Shown piece after piece: positions 19,319-31,432 of a stretch of 64,000 nucleotides of DNA. The notes below the pieces were generated by a model. The model worked only from the letters and a program-made list of their open reading frames with translations, did no database searches and had not been told where the DNA came from. How positions within the stretch are numbered: position 1 is the stretch's first letter; each line of letters begins with the position of its first letter. The position numbers and the translations under genes were made by a program. The stretch comes from Mycolicibacter algericus DSM 45454 (GTDB lineage Bacteria > Actinomycetota > Actinomycetes > Mycobacteriales > Mycobacteriaceae), in assembly GCF_002086455.1 (NCBI RefSeq), contig NZ_MVHC01000011.1, positions 48,643-112,642 on the forward strand, read 5' to 3'.

Positions 19319-22300
19319 TGCTCTCCTTCGATGCGGTTGAGCGCCTCGCTCATGTGGGCGCCCACTTTGGCAATGTACGGCTCATCGATGGCCTGGATGT
19401 GCTCGCCCCCGATCGGCACGATCTCCAGGTCGGAGATGTACTCGCCCCAGCCGCCGTCGGGCTTGCGGGTGGCATACGCGGGCTCGAAGACGATGGCGTC
19501 GTCGTGGTAGCGGTCGGCCATGTACAACGTGACGTGCCCGTCATACGGCTGGATCTCGATGGTGTCCAGGGCGCGGTTGTCCAGGTATGATGTGCGCTGG
19601 TGCTCGATGATCCCGCCCGGGATCTGCACGCCGCTCTGCGCGACGACATCGAGAACGAAGCGCACCTGGCCCTCGTCGTCGAGCTTCTCCAGCTCCTCGT
19701 AGGGGATCTCGGGCACCTCGACGTTGAAGGTGCGCTCGGCGAAGCGCGCGTAGCGGTCCCAGCGCGCCCGCATCCCCTCCTTGCTCTGGTCGATCGGCTC
19801 GCCGGGCAGCACCAGGTCGATGAGCCCGACGTAGCGCACGTCGGCACCGGCCCGGGTCAGGCCGATCGCGCAGGCGTAGGCCAGCGCCCCGCCCAGTGAC
19901 CAGCCGGCCAGCGCGAACGGGCCGTCGTGCATCTCCAGCAGCTTGGGCACGTACTCGGCGGCACGCTCCTCGATGGAGCCCTCCACCCGCTCGATGCCGT
20001 AGACCGGGGTGTCGGCGGGCAGCCGCTTCATCAGCGGTTCGTAGACCACCGTTGAGCCGCCCGCCGGGTGGAAGACGAACAGCGGGATTTTCGAAGCCCC
20101 CTCGGAGTTTTGGGCGGGTGCCCGCAGGGTGCGGACGAACCCGTCCACCACACCTTCTTCGAGGTGGTCGCGGACGATGGTCGCCAGCGCCTCGATGGTG
20201 GCGGCCGACGTGACGTCGTCGACGGTGATGATGCCCTCTGCCCGCTCGGACAGCCGCTCGGCCAACTTGACCGCCGTGTCGTCGTCGAGTGCGGGCAGCT
20301 CGTTGAAGATGCCGCCCGGGGACTTGCCGGTGACGATCGCCCAGGTCGCGAAGGTGACCCGCTCGGCGGCATCCCGCGGCGGCACGTCGGCGCCCAGCGC
20401 CTCGGTCACCGCCTCGGAGGTGAGCACCTTGGCGGCCGCGGCTGCCGCCGTCTGCTTGCTGACGCCGGTCGGTCCGGACGGATCGGTGGGCGGCGTCGGG
20501 ATCGCCGGTCCGGCCGGATCGGTCGGCGGCGGCGGGATCGGGATGTCCGAAGCAGGCGGCGCGACATCGGTGTCGGGCTCGGCCTGCGGGTCCGGCGCGG
20601 GTGCGGCCACCGTCGTCGCGGTGGCACCCGAGATCAGCGCGGCCTGTTCGGCGGCGATCTCCTCGGGTGTCTGCGTCTTCTGATGCTCGTGCAGCGCCTC
20701 GACCTCGTCGCGGTGCTCGACCGCGTAGCGCAGCATCTCCTCGACGTTGTAGAGGTTCGCGTCGCGGACCGCGGTCAGCTGGATCGGCGGTATGTCGAAG
20801 TCGTATTCGACCCGGTTCTTGATGCGCACCGCCATCAGCGAATCCAGGCCCAGCTCGATCAGCGGCACCTCCCACGGCAGATCCTCGGGCTCGTAACCCA
20901 TTGCGCCGCCGACGATCGCACCGAGCCGGTCGGCGATGGTCTCACCGGAATCCGGTGACCACTTGGCGAAACCGGCGGCCAGTCCGGCGCCGGCGGTGAG
21001 GTTGTCATGCAGGATCGCTGCGTCGTCAGTATCGTCGGCCACCCCGTTGTCGACCGGTGCCGCAACGGATTCCGACGTCACCGACGTGCCGGCGCCGACC
21101 GCCACGGGCAGCGCCACACCGCCCGCACCGCCGCGCGAGACCAGCGCGTCGTAGACCAGCGTGAAGGACTCGCCGATGCGGGAGTGCACCTGCACCGCGG
21201 CGCCGCCCGGGTGCCGGGTCAGCGTCGTCACCAGCCGCGAACCCTCGGCCGGCACCGCCCGCTGCTCGGACGCCACCAACGAGGCGTCCGGGATCACCAC
21301 CGCCGCAGCGGCTTTCACCAGCGCGGCCAGATCGGCCTCACCGCGCGCGGCGTACTCGAAGACGTGCCGGCCGTCCGGGGTCGCCACATGCGAGCCGGGC
21401 ATGACGCCGGTCGCATCGCCGGAGAAGCGGGCGTCGAGCCAGTGCGGCTTGCGCTTGAACCGCGTCGGCGGAATGTTGGCGAACTCCTCCGGGCCGACCG
21501 GGCCCTGCGTGTGGCGCGGGAACAGCGTGCGCATGTCCAGGTCGTGGCCGTGGACGTAGAGCTGCGCCATCGCCATCGTCATCGCGTCGACTTCGTCGGC
21601 CTTGCGGGCCAGCGTGGCGATCAGCTGCGCGTCAGGAAGTCCGGCGTCGGCGGTGGTCAGGCCGACCTGCATCAGCGCCACCGGGTTGGGCGCCAACTCC
21701 AGGAAGGTGGTGTAGCCGTTGTCGACGGCGTTGCGCACCCCGTGGGTGAAGTACACCGAGTGACGCAGCCCCTTCTTCCAGTAGTCGACGTCGTGGATCG
21801 GCTCGGCGCCGGGACGGATATAGCTGCCCTCGTGCACGGTGGAGAAGTAGCCGCAGTTCAGCGGCATCGGCTCGATGCCCTGCAGGTCCGCGGTGAATTC
21901 GCCGAGCAGCGGGTCCATCTGGGCGGTGTGGCTGGCGCCCTTGGTCGCGAACTTGCGCGCGAAGCGCCCCTCGGCCTCGGCGCGGGCGATGATCGCGTCG
22001 ACCTGCTCGGGCGGGCCGCCGATCACGGTCTGACTCGGTGCGGCGTAGACGCAGACCTCCAGGTCGGGGAAGTCGGCGAACACGGTCTTGATCTCCTCGG
22101 CGGAGTACTCCACCAGCGCCATCAGCCGGATGTACTCGCCGAACAGCATGGCTTCGCCCTCGCCCATCAGCCGGGCGCGCGGCACGATGATCCGGACGGT
22201 GTCGCGCAGCGACAACCCGCCGGCGAAGTAGGCCGCACCCGGCTCACCCAGCGACTGGCCGATCATCGCCGCCGGGTTGGCGCCGTGCGCGCGCAGCAGT

Positions 22301-24663
22301 TCGCCGAGCGCGATCTGGATCGCGAAGATCACCAGCTGGACCGCTTCGATCGGGTACTCGACGGTGTCGGCGGTGTAGTCGACCGCGTCGTCGAGGATCA
22401 TCTCCAGAATCGAGACGCCACGCTCGTCCTGGATCAGCGCGTCGATCTTGTCGATCCACTCCGCGAAGATCTCATCGCGCAGGTAGAGGTCCTTGCCCAT
22501 CTTGCGGTGCTGCGCACCGAATCCGGCGAGCACCCACACCGGGCCGTTGGTCACCGGGCCGTCGGCGGAGTAGACGTTCGGCTTCGTCTTGCCCTCGGCG
22601 ACCGCCCGCAGACCGGCGATGGCCTCGTCGTGGTCGTGGGCCAGCACCACCGCACGGGACCGGCCGTGGTTGCGCCGCGACAGCGCCCGGCCGATCGACT
22701 CCAGCGGGGTGGCCCGGCCCTCGTCGCTGTCGATCCAGTCGGCCAACTCGGCAGCGGCGGCCTTCTTGCGTGATGTCAGGAACGCCGAGACAGCCAGCGG
22801 GATGAGCGGAGCCGGCGCCCGGTCGGCCAGCTCGGCCAGCGCGGCCTCCTTGAGGCGCAGTGCCTCCTCGGTCAGGCCGGGTAGTTCGTACTCGGGCTCG
22901 TCGGCGGAGCCCTCCGGCCCGATGAACTCGCCGTACTCGTCGAAGCGGGGCGCCTCGTGCTCGAGCACCGGATCCTCCACCGGCGCAGGCGTTTCGGGTT
23001 CCTCGACCTCTTTCTCGACCACGTCACGCGGCAGCACCTCGCGCACCACCAGGTGCGCGTTGGCCCCGCCGAACCCGAAGCCGGATACCCCGGCCACCGC
23101 GTAACCGCCGTAGCGGGGCCAGTCGGTGACGGTGTCGGCGACCTTCAGGTGGGTGGCCGCGAAGTCGATGTAGGGGTTGGGGCCGGCGTAGTTGATCGAC
23201 GGCGGGATCTTGTCGTGCTGCAACGCCAGCACGATCTTGGCCAGGCTGGCCGCCCCGGCCGCCGATTCCAGGTGTCCCACATTGGATTTCACCGCGCCCA
23301 GCAGCGCCGGCTTGTCGGCGGCGCGGCCGCGTCCGACCACTCGGCCCAGCGCCTCGGCCTCGATCGGGTCACCCAGGATGGTGCCGGTGCCGTGCGCCTC
23401 GATGTAGTCCACGGTGCGCGGGTCGATGCCGGCGTTCTTGTAGGCCTTGCGCAGCACGGCCTCCTGCGCGTCCGGGTTGGGCGCCAACAGGCCGTTGGAG
23501 CGGCCGTCGTGGTTGACCGCGGACCCGGCGATCACCGCGAGGATCTGGTCGCCGTCGCGGCGGGCGTCCTCGACCCGCTTGAGCACCAGCACGCCGCCGC
23601 CCTCGGAACGCGCGTAGCCGTCGGCGTCGGAGGAGAACGACTTGATCCGGCCGTCTGGTGACAGCACCCCGCCGACCTCGTCGAAGCCGACCGTCACCAG
23701 CGGGGTGATCAGTGCGTTGACGCCACCCACGATCGCCACATCGGCCTCACCGTTGCGCAGCGCCTGCACCCCCGCGTGTGCCGCCACCAGCGAGGACGAG
23801 CAGGCGGTGTCCACGGCCACCGACGGCCCGCGGAAGTCGTAGAAGTAGCTCACCCGGTTGGCGATGATCGAGCTGGCGTTGCCGGTGATGGCATACGGGT
23901 GGGTGACGCTCGGGTCGGACAGCGCCAGGTTCTGGTAGTCGGCGTTGGAGGATCCCATGTACACCGCGACCGGCTCGCCACGCAGCGAGGACGCCGGGAT
24001 CCGGGCGTGTTCCAATGCCTCCCAGGTCAATTCGAGCGCCATCCGCTGCTGCGGGTCGATGTTGTCGGCTTCCATCTTCGACAGCGCGAAGAACTCGGCG
24101 TCGAAACCCTTGATGTCGGACAGGTAGCCGCCGCGGGTGCGCGCTTTGCCGACCCGCTCGGCGATGCGCGGCTCGGACAGGAACTCGCTCCAGCGGCCCT
24201 CCGGCAGGTCGGTGATCGCGTCGATGCCGGCCAGCAGTTTGGTCCAGGTCTCCTCGGCGGAGTTCATGTCGCCGGGGAAACGGGTGGCCAGGCCGACCAC
24301 CGCGATGTCGTCGACGTCGGCCTCGCGCGACCAGTCCTCGTCGCCGGAATGGTCCACGACCACCGGCTCGCCCTCGATGATCACGGTGGCCAGCGCCTCG
24401 ATCGTCGGGTGCCGGAATGCCACCGTCGCCGAGAGCGTCACCCCGGTGTAGTCCTCGATGTCGGAAGCCATCGCCACCGCGTCGCGCGAGGACAAGCCCA
24501 GCTCGATCAGCGGGGCGGTCTCGTTGATCTTCTCCGGCGGCTGCGCGGTGGCGTTGGCCACCCAGTTGCGCAGCCAGGCCCGCATGTCGGCGACGGTCAG
24601 GTCGGTGCGGCTGGTGCCGCGCAATGCTGCGTCGTCGCCGGTCATCTGCGGTGCCTCGCTCAT
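19315..24663 (-). CDS. pks13: Polyketide synthase Pks13 (mycolic acid condensase)
   Basis: 1782 residues in the order ACP-KS-AT-ACP-TE. It condenses the meromycolate, delivered as acyl-AMP by FadD32, with the carboxylated alpha chain to make mycolic acids, then transfers the product through its thioesterase. Key residues: N-terminal ACP Ser59 (GLSSRDAV), KS Cys288 (VDTACSSS) with EAHGTGT and KSNVGHL histidines, AT Ser804 (GQSLGEPG), second ACP Ser1275 (GLDSLMAV), TE Ser1589 (AGWSLGGAL) and a C-terminal His in GGEHIQAID. It is about 50 residues longer than the M. tuberculosis enzyme, mostly in a proline/threonine-rich linker around residues 1345-1405 between ACP2 and TE. The gene follows fadD32 by 6 bp. 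Confidence 0.97.
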   Translation of the reverse strand: MSEAPQMTGDDAALRGTSRTDLTVADMRAWLRNWVANATAQPPEKINETAPLIELGLSSRDAVAMASDIEDYTGVTLSATVAFRHPTIEALATVIIEGEPVVVDHSGDEDWSREADVDDIAVVGLATRFPGDMNSAEETWTKLLAGIDAITDLPEGRWSEFLSEPRIAERVGKARTRGGYLSDIKGFDAEFFALSKMEADNIDPQQRMALELTWEALEHARIPASSLRGEPVAVYMGSSNADYQNLALSDPSVTHPYAITGNASSIIANRVSYFYDFRGPSVAVDTACSSSLVAAHAGVQALRNGEADVAIVGGVNALITPLVTVGFDEVGGVLSPDGRIKSFSSDADGYARSEGGGVLVLKRVEDARRDGDQILAVIAGSAVNHDGRSNGLLAPNPDAQEAVLRKAYKNAGIDPRTVDYIEAHGTGTILGDPIEAEALGRVVGRGRAADKPALLGAVKSNVGHLESAAGAASLAKIVLALQHDKIPPSINYAGPNPYIDFAATHLKVADTVTDWPRYGGYAVAGVSGFGFGGANAHLVVREVLPRDVVEKEVEEPETPAPVEDPVLEHEAPRFDEYGEFIGPEGSADEPEYELPGLTEEALRLKEAALAELADRAPAPLIPLAVSAFLTSRKKAAAAELADWIDSDEGRATPLESIGRALSRRNHGRSRAVVLAHDHDEAIAGLRAVAEGKTKPNVYSADGPVTNGPVWVLAGFGAQHRKMGKDLYLRDEIFAEWIDKIDALIQDERGVSILEMILDDAVDYTADTVEYPIEAVQLVIFAIQIALGELLRAHGANPAAMIGQSLGEPGAAYFAGGLSLRDTVRIIVPRARLMGEGEAMLFGEYIRLMALVEYSAEEIKTVFADFPDLEVCVYAAPSQTVIGGPPEQVDAIIARAEAEGRFARKFATKGASHTAQMDPLLGEFTADLQGIEPMPLNCGYFSTVHEGSYIRPGAEPIHDVDYWKKGLRHSVYFTHGVRNAVDNGYTTFLELAPNPVALMQVGLTTADAGLPDAQLIATLARKADEVDAMTMAMAQLYVHGHDLDMRTLFPRHTQGPVGPEEFANIPPTRFKRKPHWLDARFSGDATGVMPGSHVATPDGRHVFEYAARGEADLAALVKAAAAVVIPDASLVASEQRAVPAEGSRLVTTLTRHPGGAAVQVHSRIGESFTLVYDALVSRGGAGGVALPVAVGAGTSVTSESVAAPVDNGVADDTDDAAILHDNLTAGAGLAAGFAKWSPDSGETIADRLGAIVGGAMGYEPEDLPWEVPLIELGLDSLMAVRIKNRVEYDFDIPPIQLTAVRDANLYNVEEMLRYAVEHRDEVEALHEHQKTQTPEEIAAEQAALISGATATTVAAPAPDPQAEPDTDVAPPASDIPIPPPPTDPAGPAIPTPPTDPSGPTGVSKQTAAAAAAKVLTSEAVTEALGADVPPRDAAERVTFATWAIVTGKSPGGIFNELPALDDDTAVKLAERLSERAEGIITVDDVTSAATIEALATIVRDHLEEGVVDGFVRTLRAPAQNSEGASKIPLFVFHPAGGSTVVYEPLMKRLPADTPVYGIERVEGSIEERAAEYVPKLLEMHDGPFALAGWSLGGALAYACAIGLTRAGADVRYVGLIDLVLPGEPIDQSKEGMRARWDRYARFAERTFNVEVPEIPYEELEKLDDEGQVRFVLDVVAQSGVQIPGGIIEHQRTSYLDNRALDTIEIQPYDGHVTLYMADRYHDDAIVFEPAYATRKPDGGWGEYISDLEIVPIGGEHIQAIDEPYIAKVGAHMSEALNRIEGEQ

Positions 24664-24669
24664 CTGGGG

Positions 24670-26583
24670 TCAGACCTCGTCGGGGTAGGCGTTCGGGCCG
24701 GTGGTGCCGCCGCGCAGGCTGCCGTCCAGATAGGCGGCCCGGCAGGCGCGCCGGCCGATCTTGCCGCTGGAGGTGCGCGGCACGGTGCCCGCCGACACCA
24801 GCAGCACGTCACGCACCGTCACGCCGTGGCGCACCGCGATCGCCGCCCGGATGTCGTCGGCGATGGGCTGGTACTCCAGCTTGTGGGCGCCGGGCGCGCG
24901 CTCGGCGACGATCACCAACTGCTCGGAGCTGTCCTCGGGGTCGAACTTCAGCCCGGAGTGCGGGTTGTCGAACGCCGCCTGCGGCAGCTGGTTGGCCGGC
25001 ACCGAGAACGCCGCGACGTACCCGGCCCGCAGCGCCCGGCTGGCCTCCTGCGCGGAGTACTCCAGGTCCTGCGGGTAGTGATTGCGGCCGTCGACGATCA
25101 CCAGGTCCTTCACACGGCCGGTGATGTAGAGGTCGTCGTCGAAGTAGGCGCCGTAGTCGCCGGTACGCACCCAGAAGCCGTCCTCGTCGGAGCCCTCGGC
25201 GCGCGACGGGCTGGTCCGTGACTTCAGCACGTTCTTGAAGGTGTCGGCGCTCTCCTTGTCGCGGTTCCAGTAGCCGACGCCCATGTTGTTGCCCTGCAAC
25301 CAGATCTCGCCGATCTGGCCATCAGGCAGCTCGGCCCCGGTCTCGTAGTCGACGATCACCGCCCACTGGTCCACGCTGACCCGGCCGGCCGAGGCCTGGC
25401 TGACCGCGTTGGGGGCGTCCGCGGGCACCTCGACGAACCGGTTGCCGTTGTTGAGCTCCTCGCGGTCGACGTAGATGATCCGCGGCCCTTCGTCGGGCGG
25501 GGTGGTGGACACGAACAGCGTGGCCTCCGCCAGGCCGTAGGACGGCTTGATGGCCTCCTCGCGGAAGCCGAACGGCGCGAACGCCTCGTTGAACTTGCGC
25601 ACCGACGCGGCCGACACCGGCTCGCTGCCGTTGAGGATCGCCCGGACGTTGCTCAGGTCCAGCGGCGGGTCACCCTCCTTGGGCAGGCCACGCGCCGCGG
25701 CGTGCTCGAAGGCGAAGTTCGGCGCCACCGAGAAGCACTCCCCGGTCTCGCCCTCCTTGCGCGACATCTCCTTGATCCACCGGTAGGGCCGGCGGACGAA
25801 CGCGGCCGGCGTCATGAAGGTGAACTGCTGGCCCAACACGCACGACAGCAGAATCGTGACCAGGCCCATGTCGTGGAAGAACGGCAGCCACGTCACCCCG
25901 CGGTCGCCCTCGCGCCCCTTGAGCGAATCCAGCAGCTGGACGACGTTGGTGGGCAGGTTCAGGTGGGTGATCTTCACCCCGGTCGGGGTGCGGGTGGACC
26001 CGGAGGTGTATTGCAGGTAGGCGATCGCGTCCCGGTCGGCCTCCGGCATCACCCAGGTCGAGCCCACCTCGGCGGGCACCGCGTCGACGGCGATGACGCG
26101 CGGCCGGGCGTTGGCCGGGCGGCTGCGGAAGAACTTCCGCACCCCCTCGGCGGAATCGGTGGTGGTCAGCACCGCCGACGGGGTGCAGTCGTCGAGCACC
26201 GCGTGCAGCCGGCCCACGTGGCCCGGTTCGCCCGGGTCGAACAGCGGCACCGCGATCCGGCCGGAGTACATGATGCCGAAGAACGACACCAGGTAGTCCA
26301 GGTTCTGCGGGCACAGGATCGCCACCCGGTCACCGGGCTGGGTGACCTGCTGCAGCCGGGCCGCCACCGCCCGGTTGCGGGCGCCGAAGTCCGCCCAGGA
26401 GATGTCGCGGGCCACGCCGTCACGCTCGGTGGAGTAGTCCAGGAACCGGTAGGCCAGCTTGTCACCGCGCAGTGCGGCCCAGCGCTCAACCGTCTTCACC
26501 AGGTTGGCGTTGTCGGGGAACCGGATCTTGCCGTCTTTGACGAAGGGGTTGTGGTAAGAGGCCTGTGCTGGTGCCGGGGCCAT
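24670..26583 (-). CDS. fadD32: Long-chain fatty-acyl-AMP ligase FadD32
   Basis: 637 residues, the same length as the M. tuberculosis protein. FadD32 activates meromycolic acid as acyl-adenylate and loads it on Pks13. ANL-superfamily motifs are clear: [15 protein letters not shown] (P-loop), [37 protein letters not shown] and the C-terminal [14 protein letters not shown] with the catalytic Lys. The fatty-acyl-AMP-ligase insertion is present after the ATP-binding core ([20 protein letters not shown]), distinguishing it from acyl-CoA ligases. The ATG start is followed by [14 protein letters not shown]. It precedes pks13 in the same transcript direction. Confidence 0.97.
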   Translation of the reverse strand: MAPAPAQASYHNPFVKDGKIRFPDNANLVKTVERWAALRGDKLAYRFLDYSTERDGVARDISWADFGARNRAVAARLQQVTQPGDRVAILCPQNLDYLVSFFGIMYSGRIAVPLFDPGEPGHVGRLHAVLDDCTPSAVLTTTDSAEGVRKFFRSRPANARPRVIAVDAVPAEVGSTWVMPEADRDAIAYLQYTSGSTRTPTGVKITHLNLPTNVVQLLDSLKGREGDRGVTWLPFFHDMGLVTILLSCVLGQQFTFMTPAAFVRRPYRWIKEMSRKEGETGECFSVAPNFAFEHAAARGLPKEGDPPLDLSNVRAILNGSEPVSAASVRKFNEAFAPFGFREEAIKPSYGLAEATLFVSTTPPDEGPRIIYVDREELNNGNRFVEVPADAPNAVSQASAGRVSVDQWAVIVDYETGAELPDGQIGEIWLQGNNMGVGYWNRDKESADTFKNVLKSRTSPSRAEGSDEDGFWVRTGDYGAYFDDDLYITGRVKDLVIVDGRNHYPQDLEYSAQEASRALRAGYVAAFSVPANQLPQAAFDNPHSGLKFDPEDSSEQLVIVAERAPGAHKLEYQPIADDIRAAIAVRHGVTVRDVLLVSAGTVPRTSSGKIGRRACRAAYLDGSLRGGTTGPNAYPDEV

Positions 26584-26963
26584 GCAAAATCTCCTGTCGC
26601 GAACTTACGTTCTCATCGGCTGCCGGGCGCGGCCGGCCGCGTGGTGTGGTCCGTCGCGCGGGCCCGGGACCTCACAGATGGTAGCGGGATTCCGATACCC
26701 CTCGACGCCTGCTGCTGGCCCCGCGGCCACGAGCCGCATGCTCTTAAATTCTTCTTAATGTTAGAGGTCGGCGCGGCGTGTGCCAAATCAAACGGTACCG
26801 CGTGTGACGGCTATCTCGGGGTTCCCGCGGCGGTCCCAGCTTCGCCTCTCCTCCGTCGAGCCTCGCTAAACCGCGGGGTCTACGCGGCGGTCCCAGCTTC
26901 GCCTCTCCTCCGTCGAGCCTCGCTAAACCGCCGGGTCTACGCGGCGTCCCGACTACGCCGGAT
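26584..26963. other. Intergenic region upstream of fadD32, with a tandem repeat
   Basis: 380 bp between the culp6 stop and the fadD32 start. It contains the 57-bp tandem repeat at 26827-26940 and, nearer fadD32, a locally AT-richer stretch (about 26735-26800) that could carry the fadD32-pks13-accD4 promoter. No gene was seen. Confidence 0.55.
26827..26940 (+). repeat. 57-bp tandem repeat, two full copies plus a fragment
   Basis: Copies at 26827-26883 and 26884-26940 begin GCGGCGGTCCCAGCTTCGCC and differ by about one base; a degenerate partial unit follows from 26941. Within the unit, TCGAGCCTCGCTAAACCGC and adjoining GC-rich segments recur. Copy number may vary between strains. It lies between culp6 and fadD32. 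Confidence 0.85.
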
Positions 26964-28031
26964 TCAGCCGTGTGGCGGATGCGGCGCATTGTCCACCAGC
27001 TCCCGCGCCCAGTTCAGCGTCCACTGCGTGGCGGACAGGCCGTCCTGACTCCAGACCGCGGTGGTGCCGTACAACGCGTGCACCGGCTGACCCGCGCCGC
27101 CGGCCAGCGTCTCCAGGGTGGCCGGCAGCTTACCGATACTGAACGCCTCTTGCGGGGCGGCGCAGATCAGATCCCCGCGCGCGCAGATCTCGTAGGTGCG
27201 CTGATCGAGGTCACCGAAACCGCCGTCGCGGGCGCCGGTCATGGTCAGCCCCATCCCGGACAGGATCGGCAGCTCGTGCAGGGTCACCTCGGCGCCCTGC
27301 CCCGGCGGGGTCGGCGGCACATCGATCCCGCCGCCGGGTCCCTCCTGGCGGCGGCCGTCGGCGATCAGCGTCACACCCAGCACCAAGTCCTCGTCGACCG
27401 GGCCGCGGCCGTTGCCGATGTCGCTGGCGATATCACCGGCGATCACCGCTCCCTGCGAGAAGCCGACCAGCACGTAGCTGGTCAACGGGCACTTCTCGTT
27501 CATCTCGGTCATCGCCTTGATGGTGTTGCGGGTGCCCTCGGCGCGGCTGTCGTTGTAGCTCATCTGCTTGTCGGCAGAGAGCGGATTGTGGAACTGCGCG
27601 GTGTAGGGAACCGTGTAGGTCTGCACCCGGGAGGCGTCGAACTGCTCGGCGATCGGGCGGGTCACGGTGAGCAGCAGCGCAATGGGGAACTGGGTGGGGT
27701 TCAGCGGGTCGTCGGTGGGCGAGGTCTCCCAGGTGCCGGGCACCGAGACCAGTTGCACGTCCGGGCAGCTGGCGTCCTGATAGGCCGGACGGGGCTTCTT
27801 GGCCCGCGGCGGCGCCGAACTGGTCGGCGGGACGCCCTCCGACGGCTGATCGGCGATCGGCGGCGAGCCCGGGTGCCGGATCCAGATCACCACGACCACC
27901 GCCACCAGCGCCACCACCAGGGCCATCGCACCGGCGGCCACCCACGCCAGCACGCGGCGCCGGTTGCGCAGCGCTTTCGCCGGGGATTTACGTGGGGATT
28001 TCGCGGTGGACTTGCGTGCTTTCTTGGCCAT
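26964..28031 (-). CDS. culp6: Cutinase-like membrane-anchored lipase/thioesterase Culp6 (Rv3802c relative)
   Basis: 355 residues from the ATG at 28031 ([19 protein letters not shown]); the open frame extends much further but that part reads as non-coding. A Lys/Arg-rich cytosolic start precedes a single membrane helix at about residues 32-52 and a Pro/Ser-rich linker. The cutinase domain follows: [15 protein letters not shown], the [14 protein letters not shown] nucleophile elbow with Ser192, an Asp in the [12 protein letters not shown] segment and a His near PVHALYG. The M. tuberculosis homologue is an essential cell-wall phospholipase/thioesterase next to fbpD. Here an accessory gene separates it from fbpD. 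Confidence 0.92.
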   Translation of the reverse strand: MAKKARKSTAKSPRKSPAKALRNRRRVLAWVAAGAMALVVALVAVVVVIWIRHPGSPPIADQPSEGVPPTSSAPPRAKKPRPAYQDASCPDVQLVSVPGTWETSPTDDPLNPTQFPIALLLTVTRPIAEQFDASRVQTYTVPYTAQFHNPLSADKQMSYNDSRAEGTRNTIKAMTEMNEKCPLTSYVLVGFSQGAVIAGDIASDIGNGRGPVDEDLVLGVTLIADGRRQEGPGGGIDVPPTPPGQGAEVTLHELPILSGMGLTMTGARDGGFGDLDQRTYEICARGDLICAAPQEAFSIGKLPATLETLAGGAGQPVHALYGTTAVWSQDGLSATQWTLNWARELVDNAPHPPHG

Positions 28032-28077
28032 ATCGCCTATAACGGTACAGATCGGCGGCTTTCGCTGGCTAAGGCCA

Positions 28078-28136
28078 TTGATGCTGCACTGCGGGCGCTG
28101 CTTACTCGCACTTTTACGCCCTGGACGCAGCGTCAA
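28078..28136 (+). repeat. 59-bp palindromic repeat, copy A
   Basis: Arms TTGATGCTGCACTGCGGGCG and CGCCCTGGACGCAGCGTCAA flank a loop containing TTACTCGCACTTTT. About 52 of 59 bases match copy B at 29033-29091, in the same orientation. The two copies bracket the AbiEi-like gene. Confidence 0.85.
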
Positions 28137-28192
28137 CTGGTGTTGTGGATCAGCGTCGACGCGCTGGGACCCGCCGCGGCCATCATCTGGGC

Positions 28193-29047
28193 ATGACGGA
28201 TTCCGAGATGCCTTTTCTCGGCAGTGCGGCGTTGGCGGCCGGGAACCTGACCCGCTACGAGTTGCGTCGCCATTACGTGGCGGTGCTACCGAACGTGTAC
28301 CTGCCGGCACGCACCCGCCCGAGCCTGCAGCAGCGGACGGTCGCCGCCTGGCTGTGGTCGGGCGGCCAGGCGGTGGTCGCCGGGGCCGCCGCCTCCGCAC
28401 TGCACGGCGCGAAATGGGTCGATGCCACCGTTCCGATCGAACTGATCTGGCGCAACACCCACCCTCCGGCCGGCGTGCTGACCCGCAATGACCTACTGCT
28501 CCCCGGCGAGCAGCAACACCGCCGCGGGATGGCGGTGACCACGGTGGCGCGGACGGCGTTCGACCTCGGCCGACGTGGGCACCTGGGTCAGGCGGTCGCC
28601 CGGCTGGACGCACTGGCCAACGCCACCGGCTTGCGCACCGCCGATGTGCTCGAACTGGCCCGGCGCCACCGTCATACCCGCGGGCTGCGTCAGCTCGAGG
28701 CTGCGCTCGACCTCGTCGACGCCGGCGCCGAATCGCCGAAGGAGACCTGGTTGCGGCTGCTGCTGATGGGCGGCGGCTTCCCCCGCCCGACCACCCAGAT
28801 CCCGGTCCCCGGGCCGGACGGCCGCCCCAAGTACTTTCTGGACATGGGGTGGCAAGACCTCATGCTGGCGGTCGAGTACGACGGCGAGCACCACCTCACC
28901 GACCGGCCGCAGTACGTCTGGGACGCCACCCGGCTCGAGTACATCCGGCAGCTGGGCTGGACGCACATCAAGGTGCTCAAGGAACACCGCGGCGGCGACG
29001 TCCTGCGCCGCGTCAGGGCCGCCTGGAACACGTTGACGCTGCACTGA
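28193..29047 (+). CDS. AbiEi-antitoxin-like / DUF559 (Vsr-endonuclease-fold) protein
   Basis: 284 residues from the ATG at 28193 ([17 protein letters not shown]). The N-terminal half looks like the AbiEi-type winged-helix and linker found in type IV antitoxins: [31 protein letters not shown] and [12 protein letters not shown]. The C-terminal part is DUF559/Vsr-like, with [20 protein letters not shown] and RLGW-type ends, including the acid-rich VEYDGEHH of the endonuclease fold. Function unproven; such stand-alone proteins are common in actinobacteria. It sits as a plus-strand island in the minus-strand cell-wall cluster, between culp6 and fbpD, which are adjacent in M. tuberculosis. Its stop codon lies inside repeat copy B. 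Confidence 0.8.
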   Translation: MTDSEMPFLGSAALAAGNLTRYELRRHYVAVLPNVYLPARTRPSLQQRTVAAWLWSGGQAVVAGAAASALHGAKWVDATVPIELIWRNTHPPAGVLTRNDLLLPGEQQHRRGMAVTTVARTAFDLGRRGHLGQAVARLDALANATGLRTADVLELARRHRHTRGLRQLEAALDLVDAGAESPKETWLRLLLMGGGFPRPTTQIPVPGPDGRPKYFLDMGWQDLMLAVEYDGEHHLTDRPQYVWDATRLEYIRQLGWTHIKVLKEHRGGDVLRRVRAAWNTLTLH

Positions 29048-29091
29048 GGGCGTTGCTTACTCGCACTTTTGCGCCCTGAGTGCAGCGTCAA
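29033..29091 (+). repeat. 59-bp palindromic repeat, copy B (contains the stop of the AbiEi-like gene)
   Basis: Arms TTGACGCTGCACTGAGGGCG and CGCCCTGAGTGCAGCGTCAA are nearly perfect reverse complements around TTACTCGCACTTTT. The last five codons and TGA of the upstream gene fall within the left arm. It also lies 8 bp past the fbpD stop on the other strand, so it may terminate both transcripts. Confidence 0.85.
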
Positions 29092-29098
29092 CGCCGAA

Positions 29099-29992
29099 TT
29101 AACGGATCGCGCCGACGATGTCGCCGACCATGGCCCCCAGCTGCGATGACCACGAACCCCAGCCGTTGTCACCGCCGGAGAAGTCGAAATGCCCGTTGCG
29201 GCCGCGCGCCTGGCGGTACTGCATGTTGAAGAACCGCCCGCTGCCGGCGGCCTCGGCCGGGTCGCCGATCATCGCGGCCGGGTTGGAGGCGCCGCCCATG
29301 GGGCTGTAGACCCAGACCCGGGTGTTGTTCTGCGCCAACAGGGTGGCGTGCACGGTGGGGTCGTGCCACTTCCAGCGGCCCAGCTGCGGCGCGCCCCACA
29401 TGCCGTACGGGTCGACGCCGCCGAAGTTCTCCAGGCCGGCGCTGATGACACCGCTTTCCGTGGTGTGCGACGGGTTCAGGAAGCCCGACATCGAGCCGGC
29501 GAAGCCGAACCGGTCGGGGTGGAAGGTGGCCAGCGCCAGCGCGCCGTAGCCGCCCTGGGACGCGCCGACCACGCCGTGACCGCCCGGCGCCAGGCCCCGG
29601 TTGGCCGCCAGCCAGTCCGGCAGCTCGCTGGACAAGAAGGTGTCCCACTGCTTGCTGCCGTCTTGCTCCCAGTTGGTGTACATGCTGTAGGCCCCGCCGG
29701 CCGGGGCGACCACCGAGACGCCCTTGCCGGCCAAGGTGTTCATCGCGTTGCCCGCGGTCACCCAGTTGCTCACCTCGGGGTGGGCGTCGAAGGCGTCGAG
29801 CAGGTAGACCGCGTGCGGGCCCTGGTTGAGGAACGCCACCGGGATATCACGGCCCATCGACGGCGACGGCACCATCAGGCTCTCGTACGGTGCGGCCTGA
29901 GCGCTGGAACCGACGATCGCGCCGCCGCCCCACATGCCCAGCATCAGCACGGTCACGCACAGTGCCCGCCACAACTTCGACAGTCCGCTCAT
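29099..29992 (-). CDS. fbpD: Antigen 85-related secreted protein MPT51/FbpD
   Basis: 297 residues from the ATG at 29992, which has GAGGTGGG upstream. A signal peptide ends near SSAQAAPYESL. The fold is that of antigen 85: PSPSMGRDIPVAFL, FLSSELPDWLAANRG, GVVGASQGGYGALALATF and HPDRFGFAGSMSGFLNPS. Reported for the family: MPT51 lacks mycolyltransferase activity and binds fibronectin and other matrix proteins. Consistent with that, the GLSM(A/G) elbow of true mycolyltransferases is GASQGG here. It follows fbpA in the same direction, as in M. tuberculosis. Confidence 0.93.
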   Translation of the reverse strand: MSGLSKLWRALCVTVLMLGMWGGGAIVGSSAQAAPYESLMVPSPSMGRDIPVAFLNQGPHAVYLLDAFDAHPEVSNWVTAGNAMNTLAGKGVSVVAPAGGAYSMYTNWEQDGSKQWDTFLSSELPDWLAANRGLAPGGHGVVGASQGGYGALALATFHPDRFGFAGSMSGFLNPSHTTESGVISAGLENFGGVDPYGMWGAPQLGRWKWHDPTVHATLLAQNNTRVWVYSPMGGASNPAAMIGDPAEAAGSGRFFNMQYRQARGRNGHFDFSGGDNGWGSWSSQLGAMVGDIVGAIR

Positions 29993-30158
29993 ACCCACCT
30001 CGCTCGTCGGCACAGATTTCGTGGTGTCACCCGCCGCTGGTCGCGCGCCCTGACTCCGGAAGGTAGTCAATCACACGGCACCGGCGGGCAGGACAGAAAA
30101 CGGTCGACGGCGGCGACCCGCAGGTCGCCGCCGTCGGCGGTACATCGTTGCTGGGAGA

Positions 30159-31400
<1,242 letters not shown>

Positions 31401-31432
31401 TCACATTTTCGCCAGCCGCCGAGCACATACCG

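Noticed and set aside
20068..22773. Long plus-strand open frames opposite pks13
   Set aside because: Typical shadow ORFs in high-GC DNA; composition and lack of motifs exclude real genes.
28032..28613. N-terminal extension of the culp6 frame
   Set aside because: It overlaps repeat A and the AbiEi-like gene; the true start is the ATG at 28031 before a Lys-rich region and a single helix.
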